Assembly (NCBI GenBank): GCA_965364735.1
Contig: CBDTYW010000142.1
Span: 1-9,507 of the forward strand
DNA from: CBDTYW01 sp965364735
GTDB taxonomy: Bacteria > Actinomycetota > Nitriliruptoria > Nitriliruptorales > Nitriliruptoraceae
Direction: 5' to 3'
DNA length: 9,507 nucleotides
This document shows positions 1 to 6,429 of this stretch, piece after piece. The position numbers and the translations under genes are program-made. Under the pieces are notes generated by a model, which saw nothing but the letters and a program-made list of their open reading frames with translations, was not told where the DNA came from and searched no databases. The stretch's first letter is position 1. The number at the start of each line of letters is the position of its first letter.

Positions 1-3000
1 GGCTCGCGTGTCCTAGCCGTCCTCGTGGCGCACGACGGTCGTCCGTGGCTCGACGCGACGATCGACGCACTCGAGGGTCAGAGCCACTCTGACCTCGAGA
101 TCATCGCGGTCGACAACGCCTCGAGCGACGGCTCTCGTGAGCAGCTGATCGCCCGTCTCGGTACGGAGCGGGTGCTCCTCAGCGACCGAGATCTCGGGTT
201 CGGAGCCGCGGTCTCGATGGCGTTGGACGCCCACGACGGCAGCGCAGACCACGTGCTGCTGATGCACGACGACCTGGCGCTTGCGAGCGACGCGGTCGCG
301 CGGCTCTCCGCGGCGCTCGACGCTGACGCCGACCTCGCCGTCGTCGGGCCCAAGCTCCTCGACTGGAGCAGACGACGTCGGCTCCAGTCCGTCGGGCTCT
401 CGATCGATGTCACCGGCCGCGTCGACAGCGGGCTCGAACCGGATGAGATCGACCAAGGGCAGCGAGACCGCGCCCGTGAGGTCCTCTACGTCTCCACTGC
501 CGGGATGATGGTCCGACGTCAGGTGTTCGAGGACCTGGGTCGCATCGACCGCCGCTACCACCTCTTCCGAGACGACCTCGACCTGTGCTTGCGCGTGTGG
601 CAGGCCGGCCATCGCGTCGAGGTCGTGCCGCTGGCTCGTGGCCGTCACGTCGCTGGCGCCTCGACCTACCGGCGGCTCGGCCAGACCACCCTCCTCGGCC
701 CGCGCTACTTCGATGAGCGCAACACGCTGGCCACCCTGATCAAGCTCGTCCAGACACGGCGGCTCCTCTACGTCCTCCCCCTCTTCTTCGCCGTCGGGAT
801 CGCGAAGCTCCTCGGGTTCTTCGCGACCCGGCGCTTCAGCGACGCCTGGCAGACCACCCGGGCCTGGGCCTGGAACGCCGCTCACTTCACGGAGACATGG
901 CGGCTGCGGAAGCTCGCGCAGGCGCATCGCGTCCGACCCGATCGGGAGCTCAGGCCGCTCTTCACGCGCGTCGGACCACGCCTCCGCAGCTATCTGGAGG
1001 CTGTGGCGGAGTGGGTGACGGGCGAGGACGAAGTCACCGCCCAGCCGCTCTTGATCGCGGTTCCCGAGGATGATGGTCGCCCGCCGCTCGAGCACGTCAT
1101 CGAGTCCGTGCGACGTCGGCCGGTCGTCGTCTTCGGCGGCGTCGTGATGCTGCTGACGCTGTTCGCGGCGGTCCCGCTCGCCCAGCACGGGGTGTTGCAG
1201 GGCGGGGAGTTCGCGCGCTGGCCCGACGGCTCCGGCTCCTTCCTGGCCCCCTACCTCGCTGACTGGCACGAAGTCGGCGGCGTCGCCACCGGTCGCGATC
1301 CGTCGCCGGCCGCCGTCGTGCTCGCCGGGCTCACCGCGCTCTCCTTCGGGGCTGGCCAGCTCGCGATCCGCCTGCTCCTGCTCCTGCTCGTGCCCGTGAC
1401 ATGGTTCGTCACGATGCGCAGCCTTCGGTTCGTCACGACACGCCGAGTTGCCCGTGCGGCCGCTGCCAGCGTGTACGTCCTGTCGCCACCGGTCATCGCA
1501 GCGCTGGCCACCGGACGCCTCAGCGCGATGGTGCTGATCGTGGGCCTCCCTGCTGCGGTCGCGTCGCTCGTGGCAGCGTCGGGGCCGCCGAGCTCGTCAT
1601 CGTGGCGCGCGGCTGCAGCCTCGGCCGCGATCATCGCCGCGATCATCGCGTTCTCGCCGTCCCTCGTCCTGGCCGCGTTGGCCGCGTGGGTCGCCATCAC
1701 GATCCGGGGGATCGCGCTCGACCCGCAGGCCTGGCGGTCCGCTGCGGCGCGGATGGCCTTCACCGCGGTCGGCGTGTTCCTCCTGCTCTACCCGTGGTCC
1801 GTCGGTCTGGCCACGAGCCTGTCCACGCTGTCGGCGCCGACGCTGGGCAACGACGTGCTCGACGCGTCCGCGCTCGAGCTCCTGCTCCTCGCCCCGGACG
1901 CACCGGGCTGGGTCGGTCCGCTGCCGGGGATCGCCCTGCTCGTCATGACCGCGCTCGCCGCGATCCTGGCCGGCGAGCGACGGACCCGCACCCTGCTGGT
2001 GCTGATCGGGATGCTCGCGGTCACGACCGCCATCGCCCGCACGCTGTCGACGACGGGAACCTCGTCGCTGTGGGTCGGGACGGTGCTCGTCGTCACCGCC
2101 GGCACCTACGCATGCATCCTCGCGGTCGGGCTCGACCAGGCCTCGGGCGAGCTCGCCCGCCATCGGCTGGGCTGGCGACAGGCGACGTCGGTGGGGGTCC
2201 TGGGCGGGCTGACCGCGGTCATGATGCTCACGTCGTTCAATGTGGCCACCCGTGGCTGGGACGGCTGGTCCCTGGACGCACAGCACGTACCCGCCTTCAT
2301 CGAGCCCCGCATCGCCGCCGAGGGGCCGTCGGCGGTCCTGATGCTCGTCGAGTCACCGGATGGCGTCCGCTGGGACCTCACGTCCGCGGACGGGCCGACG
2401 CTCGCCCGCACCGGCCACGTGCCGGAACCGTCCACGAGCGTCCGGATCGACGACGCCGTCACCGCGATCCTCGGACGTGCGGACCCCGGAGCCGCCACGC
2501 GGCTCGGGCTGCTGAACATCCGTTGGATCCGCGTCAGCTTCCTCGAGGACACGCGCTCGATCGCCGAGCTGTTCGCCGATGAGGCCACGGGACCGAGCGT
2601 GGCCGGGACCGCGGTCGGCGACGTCCGTGACCTGCGAGCTGTTCGCAGCGACCTGACCGCGGCGCTGGACGAGCAGCTCGACCTCGAGCCCACCCCGGTC
2701 CCCGGAGGCGCGCTCTACGAGATCGCCACCTGGCTCCCGCCTGCAGCAGTTGTCCCGGCGAACGCGCTCGACGCGGTCGATCGTCGACAGGCGCTGCCGC
2801 CGGGCACCGCCGTCCGGGCGCTCGTGCCCACCGGCGAGCCGGGCCACTACGTCGGCGGCATCGCGCCCGGTGAGGCCGTGCTGATCGCCGCACCGGACAA
2901 CGGGGAGTGGCGGGCGACCGTCGACGGGGTCCGTCTGGAGACGATCCCGGCGGGTGGCCTTGCCGCCTTCGTCGCGGGCCCCGAAATCGGTGGGGAGCTC

Positions 3001-3192
3001 GTCGTCGGACACGAGGACGGGGGACAGCGGCGGCTCGCGCTCGCGCTGCAGCTCGCGACGGCGATCGTGGTCTTCTCGATGCTCCTGCGGCCGCCGCGGT
3101 TTGCGAGCCCCGACGCAGAGGATGCTCCTGAGGAGCCCGCGCCGGTCGAGCCGTCGACCGACGACGTCGTCGTCGCCGGGGGCGTGCGATGA
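1..3192 (+). CDS. Large membrane glycosyltransferase: GT2 domain plus polytopic membrane region (5'-partial)
   Basis: Probably transfers a nucleotide-activated sugar to an envelope glycan or lipid carrier; donor and acceptor are unknown. Residues are numbered from the GTG at 25. The GT-A core shows VDNASSDGS (29-37), a glycine loop DLGFGAA (56-62), the metal-binding acidic motif HDD (81-83) and FRDDLDLCLR (181-190), the usual ED-type acceptor-side motif. A membrane segment follows at about 249-268, then a cytoplasmic linker, then about ten hydrophobic helices between 367 and 738, an outside domain (about 745-1000) and a last helix (about 1004-1021). The frame stays open from base 1 to 25 and encodes RVLAVLV directly before AHDG, which is the first beta strand of a GT2 fold. 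GTG25 would cut it, so the true start is upstream of the window. The stop overlaps the next start by ATGA, implying translational coupling. The family assignment is firm; the membrane half may be a second, GT-C-like unit, but that is inference. Confidence 0.88.
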   Translation, partial: GSRVLAVLVAHDGRPWLDATIDALEGQSHSDLEIIAVDNASSDGSREQLIARLGTERVLLSDRDLGFGAAVSMALDAHDGSADHVLLMHDDLALASDAVARLSAALDADADLAVVGPKLLDWSRRRRLQSVGLSIDVTGRVDSGLEPDEIDQGQRDRAREVLYVSTAGMMVRRQVFEDLGRIDRRYHLFRDDLDLCLRVWQAGHRVEVVPLARGRHVAGASTYRRLGQTTLLGPRYFDERNTLATLIKLVQTRRLLYVLPLFFAVGIAKLLGFFATRRFSDAWQTTRAWAWNAAHFTETWRLRKLAQAHRVRPDRELRPLFTRVGPRLRSYLEAVAEWVTGEDEVTAQPLLIAVPEDDGRPPLEHVIESVRRRPVVVFGGVVMLLTLFAAVPLAQHGVLQGGEFARWPDGSGSFLAPYLADWHEVGGVATGRDPSPAAVVLAGLTALSFGAGQLAIRLLLLLLVPVTWFVTMRSLRFVTTRRVARAAAASVYVLSPPVIAALATGRLSAMVLIVGLPAAVASLVAASGPPSSSSWRAAAASAAIIAAIIAFSPSLVLAALAAWVAITIRGIALDPQAWRSAAARMAFTAVGVFLLLYPWSVGLATSLSTLSAPTLGNDVLDASALELLLLAPDAPGWVGPLPGIALLVMTALAAILAGERRTRTLLVLIGMLAVTTAIARTLSTTGTSSLWVGTVLVVTAGTYACILAVGLDQASGELARHRLGWRQATSVGVLGGLTAVMMLTSFNVATRGWDGWSLDAQHVPAFIEPRIAAEGPSAVLMLVESPDGVRWDLTSADGPTLARTGHVPEPSTSVRIDDAVTAILGRADPGAATRLGLLNIRWIRVSFLEDTRSIAELFADEATGPSVAGTAVGDVRDLRAVRSDLTAALDEQLDLEPTPVPGGALYEIATWLPPAAVVPANALDAVDRRQALPPGTAVRALVPTGEPGHYVGGIAPGEAVLIAAPDNGEWRATVDGVRLETIPAGGLAAFVAGPEIGGELVVGHEDGGQRRLALALQLATAIVVFSMLLRPPRFASPDAEDAPEEPAPVEPSTDDVVVAGGVR

Positions 3193-4859
3193 ACACGTCG
3201 CGGGTCGGCTCGGTGCTGGCGCTGCTGCTGCTCGTCGTCATGGGTGCAGCGGTGGTCGACGTTCGCGGGACGGCGGTCGTGGCTCCGGACGAGATCGCCC
3301 CCGTCTCGCGGCCAGCGGTCGCCGGTGCCTGGTTCTGCGTCGTCGGTGAGTCGCGGCTCGACGATGAGCTCATGATCGTCGCTGCCCTCGACCCGGACCG
3401 GCTCTCCGGCGCCGAGGTCAGCTTCGACGTCTTCGGCGGAGGCAGCGTCGACCGCGTGCCGTCGGGTCGCGTCGGAGCGGGGACCGGGGTCGCCCACGTC
3501 ATCGAGTCGAGCCTGTCCGGAATCGGCGCCGTGTCCCGCTGGTGGGAGCAGCCGACGGCCGTCGGCCGCGTCTGGACGGCGAAGACCCCGGGACGACCGA
3601 CGGGCCTCGTGGAAGCGCCGTGCGTGGCCTCCCCAGCCACGACCTGGATCGTCCCCGGCATGCGGACCGACGGTGGCTCCACCGCCGAGGTGCAGATCGG
3701 CAACCCCTTCGGCAGCGCCGCGACGGTCGCGATGACGCTGACGACGCCGGGCGGCCCGCTCTCACCGCTGCGCCTCGAGAACCTCGTGGTGCCGGCCCGG
3801 TCCACGATCACGGTCCCGATCAACGAGCATGCCCCCCAGCAGCCCGACCTCGGCGCGATCGTCCAGGTGCGGTCGGGGCGCGTCGTCGTCGAGGGGCTGC
3901 AGGCGCTGAACTCCGTGATCGGCGGGATCGACGGGCTGTCCATCCTCCAGGCCTCGAGCGCGCCGGCCGAGGTGTGGACGTTCCCCTGGTTCGAGGACGG
4001 CCCCGACGAGGCCAGCTGGCTGTGGGTCACGAACCCGTCCCTCGAGGATCAGGTCGACGTCGAGGTCACCGTCCACACCGAGCTCGGCGGCACGAGCGTG
4101 GTCGGCTTCACGGACCTCGGGGTGCCCCCGGGCTCGACTCGACGGCTCTCGCTCGACGGCATCCTCGCGGCAGGCGGCTTCGATGCTCCCGTCGCGCTCG
4201 CTGGGCGCGAAGCACTGCTGAGCAGCCCGACGCTGGCTGGTCTGACCGTCACGGCGCTGGAGGGCGTGCCGTTCGTGGCGAGCATCGCCACAGCGTTCGC
4301 CGAGCCGGGTGGCGCGGACGCCCAGGACCTGGCGACTCCGCTCGACCCCGCCGACGAGGCTCCCACCGCGGAGTCGGCCATCGACGCGACGGGTGCGCAG
4401 GCACGCAGGACCGGCGTCGTCGTCCAGCTCGGGGCGAGCCAGGCCGACCGCGCCTGGACCGTCATCGGAGGTCCGGAGGAGAGCCGTGCGGTGCGTCTGC
4501 AGCTCGTCAACCCGTCCGGCGAGGAGGCCGTCCTCGACGTGGTCCTCTGGTCGCCGGTCGGCGTGACCGCGCCCGCGGAGCTCCGCGATCTGCGTGTTCC
4601 GCCGGGGACCGTCCGCACCATCGACCTCGATCCGTTCCTGCTCGGGCCGGCATCGGTGGCCTTCGTGCAGGTGCGGCAGGGAGAGGTCGTCGCCGGGCGT
4701 CGTGCCTTCCAGCTCGAGGGGTCGCTCGACGTGTCGGGGTCCGTCGGCGTCCCGGCCCGGACCTTCCGACCCACCGCCGTGGGCGTCCGGGTCCAGGAGT
4801 CGTACGGGCTCACGGAGCGCCTCGGCACCTCGTCGGCACGTCTGGCCGACGAGCGCTGA
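3189..4859 (+). CDS. DUF5719 family secreted or membrane-anchored protein with three internal repeats
   Basis: 556 residues, function unknown. The N-terminus has a short basic start and a hydrophobic run at about 6-23, which fits a signal peptide or an N-terminal anchor, with the rest outside the cell. Three related units of about 95 residues follow at about 152-243, 262-359 and 422-518. Each has an aromatic opening (TWIVPG, VWTFPW, AWTVIG), a central L/V-x-NP motif and a DL-x-VPPG-type turn before a short hydrophobic strand, suggesting beta-sandwich repeats. There are only two cysteines, C50 and C145, both in the N-terminal part, so a disulfide is likely. The ATG overlaps the glycosyltransferase stop (ATGA) with a G-rich stretch (3178-3182) just upstream, so the two proteins are probably made together and may form a complex at the membrane. 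The family call rests on recognised context and sequence style; a generic surface beta-protein is the alternative. Confidence 0.8.
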   Translation: MNTSRVGSVLALLLLVVMGAAVVDVRGTAVVAPDEIAPVSRPAVAGAWFCVVGESRLDDELMIVAALDPDRLSGAEVSFDVFGGGSVDRVPSGRVGAGTGVAHVIESSLSGIGAVSRWWEQPTAVGRVWTAKTPGRPTGLVEAPCVASPATTWIVPGMRTDGGSTAEVQIGNPFGSAATVAMTLTTPGGPLSPLRLENLVVPARSTITVPINEHAPQQPDLGAIVQVRSGRVVVEGLQALNSVIGGIDGLSILQASSAPAEVWTFPWFEDGPDEASWLWVTNPSLEDQVDVEVTVHTELGGTSVVGFTDLGVPPGSTRRLSLDGILAAGGFDAPVALAGREALLSSPTLAGLTVTALEGVPFVASIATAFAEPGGADAQDLATPLDPADEAPTAESAIDATGAQARRTGVVVQLGASQADRAWTVIGGPEESRAVRLQLVNPSGEEAVLDVVLWSPVGVTAPAELRDLRVPPGTVRTIDLDPFLLGPASVAFVQVRQGEVVAGRRAFQLEGSLDVSGSVGVPARTFRPTAVGVRVQESYGLTERLGTSSARLADER

Positions 4860-4871
4860 CCAGGAGCGCTC
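4851..4871. terminator. Hairpin over two convergent stop codons, possible bidirectional terminator
   Basis: GAGCGCT (4851-4857) and AGCGCTC (4865-4871) form a perfect 7-bp stem with a 7-base loop. The TGA of the DUF5719 gene (4857-4859) and the reverse-strand TGA of the metallopeptidase gene (4870-4872) both begin or end in the arms. There is no T-run on either side, so intrinsic termination of the classical type is not shown; high-GC actinobacteria often use hairpins without a T-tract. Confidence 0.4.
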
Positions 4872-5295
4872 AGTAGCCGAGGTCGTCGAGGTGGTCGTCG
4901 TCGATCCCGAAGTGGTGGGCGATCTCGTGGATGAGGGTGTCCCGGACGACGGCGGTCAGCTCGTGGAGCGTCCGCGCGCGCGCCTCGATGGGGCGACGGT
5001 AGAGCGTGATCCGGTCTGGAAGGACCGGGGCGGCGTCGCTGCGCGCGGTCCGTGGAACGCCCTCGTAGAGGCCGAGCAGGACCTCATCGCCCTCACCGAG
5101 CACGTTCGCGGCCGGGACGTCCTCGACGACCACGACGACGTTGTCGAGCAACGAGATGAGCTCCAGCGGGATCGCGCGCGCCGCGCGGTCAACGAGGCGC
5201 TGGAACTGGTCCGAGGACAGTGCTCGGAACCCGTCGACGGGGCGTCGGCGAGGGTCCGCCGGCCGTCGTCGATGGCGCTGGTGCCGGTCCTCCAC
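4870..5295 (-). CDS. Minimal zincin metallopeptidase family protein (HExxHxxGxxD)
   Basis: A 141-residue predicted zinc-dependent peptidase of the small actinobacterial family represented by the Acel_2062 structure of Acidothermus cellulolyticus; its substrate is unknown. The active-site motif sits near the C-terminus: H123, E124 and H127, then G130 and D133, the HExxHxxGxxD form in which Asp would be the third metal ligand. The conserved ITLYRRPIE stretch (96-104) precedes it. No signal peptide or membrane helix is visible, so it should act in the cytoplasm. The GTG at 5295 is chosen because GGGGAGAG lies 4-5 bases upstream; a GTG at 5325 would add 10 residues but has no well-placed ribosome site. 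The N-terminal 20 residues are Arg/His-rich and not part of the domain. The gene runs towards the DUF5719 gene (10 bases between stops) and away from DUF3499, a neighbourhood typical of the family in Actinobacteria. Confidence 0.87.
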   Translation of the reverse strand: MEDRHQRHRRRPADPRRRPVDGFRALSSDQFQRLVDRAARAIPLELISLLDNVVVVVEDVPAANVLGEGDEVLLGLYEGVPRTARSDAAPVLPDRITLYRRPIEARARTLHELTAVVRDTLIHEIAHHFGIDDDHLDDLGY

Positions 5296-5298
5296 GTG

Positions 5299-5306
5299 CT
5301 CTCCCC
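5299..5306 (-). promoter_or_regulatory. Ribosome binding site deciding the metallopeptidase start
   Basis: The reverse strand reads GGGGAGAG, with the GGGGAG core ending 5 bases before the GTG at 5295. No comparable site precedes the GTG at 5325, so the shorter protein is preferred. Confidence 0.65.
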
Positions 5307-5337
5307 GAGGTCTGTCCGCCAACACGGTCGAGGGTGC

Positions 5338-5372
5338 TTCCCACGAGCGCCATCGGACCGTACGGTTGCGTC
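5338..5372 (+). promoter_or_regulatory. Candidate leaderless promoter with palindromic -10 for the DUF3499 operon
   Basis: TTCCCA (5338-5343, four of six to TTGACA) is followed after exactly 17 bases by TACGGT (5361-5366, TAnnnT type). Six bases later comes the ATG at 5373, the distance expected if transcription starts at the A of the ATG. The -10 lies inside the perfect 10-bp palindrome ACCGTACGGT (5357-5366), so the same TACGGT occurs on the reverse strand facing the metallopeptidase gene; a -35 for that direction is not evident. The lack of a ribosome binding site before ATG 5373 fits a leaderless message. The palindrome could instead be an operator. Confidence 0.45.
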
Positions 5373-6359
5373 ATGAGCAACCAGAGCGTGCTGCGGTCCA
5401 CGTCCCGATCCGCCGTGATCTTTCCGAAGCGAGCGTACGTGCGTCGGCCGTGCTCGCGACCCCGTTGTGCGCACGAGGCGGAGGCAACGCTCTCCTTCTC
5501 GTACGAGCGACGCGTCGCGATCGTGGGCCCGCTCGGCGACGTCAAGGATCCTGCCCACTACGACCTGTGCATGGACTGTGCGGACCGCACGACTCCGCCG
5601 CGCGGGTGGCAGATGGCCGACGAGCGGACCTTCGACGAGCCGCCGCGCATCACCCTCGATGACATCGGAGGCGACGACACGGTCGCTCTGCTGGCCGCCG
5701 CGCTCGGTGCCCCGGCCCCGTCGGAGCAGCCCGAGACCACCGTCGAGATCGACCTGACGGACGTCCCGGCGCCCGTCGTCGTCGACCTGCTCGCCGCGCC
5801 CTCGTCGGCTCCCTCGACGGACCTCCCGCCGCCCTCGAGCGACACCGCGACGGTCGGACCGGCCCCGGCCCCGGCCGAGCCGGCCCTGCCGGTTGCAGAG
5901 GCCTCGGTTGAGCCAGACTCGTCGGATCCGGCAGAGGACCATGGCTTCGCGACGGCCATCGGCCGCCGCGCCAAGTCGGTCCGGACGGACCGTCCGGGCG
6001 GGGCGCGTATCATGCCGTTCGTGCGCCCTGATCGCGGCGAGGAGTCGACGACGGAGATCGACGTCGACCTGCTGGTCGCGGACGAGACACCGACGGTCGT
6101 GCTGCGGGCCGTCGAGGACGACGTCGCGGTCGAGGCGCCGGTCGAGGTCGAGATGGCTGCTGCGCAGACCGAGGACGCCTCCGAAGCGGCCGTCGCGCTC
6201 TCCGAGCTCGTCGCCGCGGCCGCGGAGATGATCGCGGAGGTCGACGAGGCCCCCGCCGCGGACGTCGCGACCCAGGGGCAGCTCGTCGAGACGCAGCTGC
6301 CGGGCTTCGAGGGCATCGCCCCGGTTCGTCCGGTGCGCGCGGTGCGCGACCGGGACTGA
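5373..6359 (+). CDS. DUF3499 family zinc-ribbon-like protein with long acidic C-terminal tail
   Basis: 328 residues, no known function. The DUF3499 core covers about 23-80: VRRPCSRPRC, an ATLSFSY strand, a VGPLGD segment, YDLCMDC and PRGWQ. C27, C32, C66 and C69 could bind one zinc; in family members I recall the last position is usually His (LCxxH), here it is Cys. Members are normally about 100-150 residues, whereas this one carries about 245 further residues rich in Ala, Pro, Asp and Glu with no recognisable domain, probably disordered, ending in an Arg-rich stretch. The ATG at 5373 has no ribosome site but sits where a leaderless start would be; an in-frame GTG at 5439 begins right at the conserved VRRPC and is the main alternative. 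It is the first gene of the rightward cluster and stands 70 bases before the phosphomannomutase gene. Confidence 0.82.
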   Translation: MSNQSVLRSTSRSAVIFPKRAYVRRPCSRPRCAHEAEATLSFSYERRVAIVGPLGDVKDPAHYDLCMDCADRTTPPRGWQMADERTFDEPPRITLDDIGGDDTVALLAAALGAPAPSEQPETTVEIDLTDVPAPVVVDLLAAPSSAPSTDLPPPSSDTATVGPAPAPAEPALPVAEASVEPDSSDPAEDHGFATAIGRRAKSVRTDRPGGARIMPFVRPDRGEESTTEIDVDLLVADETPTVVLRAVEDDVAVEAPVEVEMAAAQTEDASEAAVALSELVAAAAEMIAEVDEAPAADVATQGQLVETQLPGFEGIAPVRPVRAVRDRD

Positions 6360-6388
6360 CGCTCTCGACCCGCTGGGCGGCCGTCCGA

Positions 6389-6403
6389 CAGGTGGTACAC
6401 CTG
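6389..6403. promoter_or_regulatory. Inverted repeat CAGGTG-GTA-CACCTG before the phosphomannomutase gene
   Basis: Perfect 6-base arms with a 3-base spacer; after one mismatch two more base pairs extend it (CG on the left, CG on the right). It lies midway in the 70-base gap between DUF3499 and the phosphomannomutase gene. The size and spacing fit a dimeric repressor site, or a weak hairpin ending or processing the upstream message. Confidence 0.35.
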
Positions 6404-6419
6404 CCGACCCGACTTCCCC

Positions 6420-6424
6420 GGAGG
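6420..6424 (+). promoter_or_regulatory. Strong ribosome binding site of the phosphomannomutase gene
   Basis: GGAGG ends 5 bases before the GTG at 6430 and fixes that start codon. Confidence 0.8.
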
Positions 6425-6429
6425 CTGCC

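Noticed and set aside
13..1269. A 418-codon minus-strand frame opposite the glycosyltransferase
   Set aside because: Shadow of the GT2 domain; no recognisable domain, low-complexity charged sequence.
1627..1650. Tandem 12-base repeat GCGATCATCGCC/GCGATCATCGCG
   Set aside because: It encodes AIIA twice in a membrane helix; simple helix composition explains it.
1401..2582. A 393-codon plus-strand frame inside the glycosyltransferase
   Set aside because: Arg/His/Gly-rich frame-shifted reading of membrane helices; the main frame has continuous helix patterns.
2534..4030. A 498-codon minus-strand frame across the glycosyltransferase/DUF5719 junction
   Set aside because: Ser/Thr/Arg-rich shadow crossing two convincing coupled genes; no ribosome site or motif.
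4594..5376. A plus-strand frame covering the metallopeptidase region
   Set aside because: The minus strand has the HExxH motif, conserved YRRPIE and a ribosome site; the plus frame has none of these.
5861..5900. GGCCCC-rich repeat-like stretch in the DUF3499 tail
   Set aside because: It encodes a Pro-Ala run of a disordered tail; no regular unit beyond a few codons.
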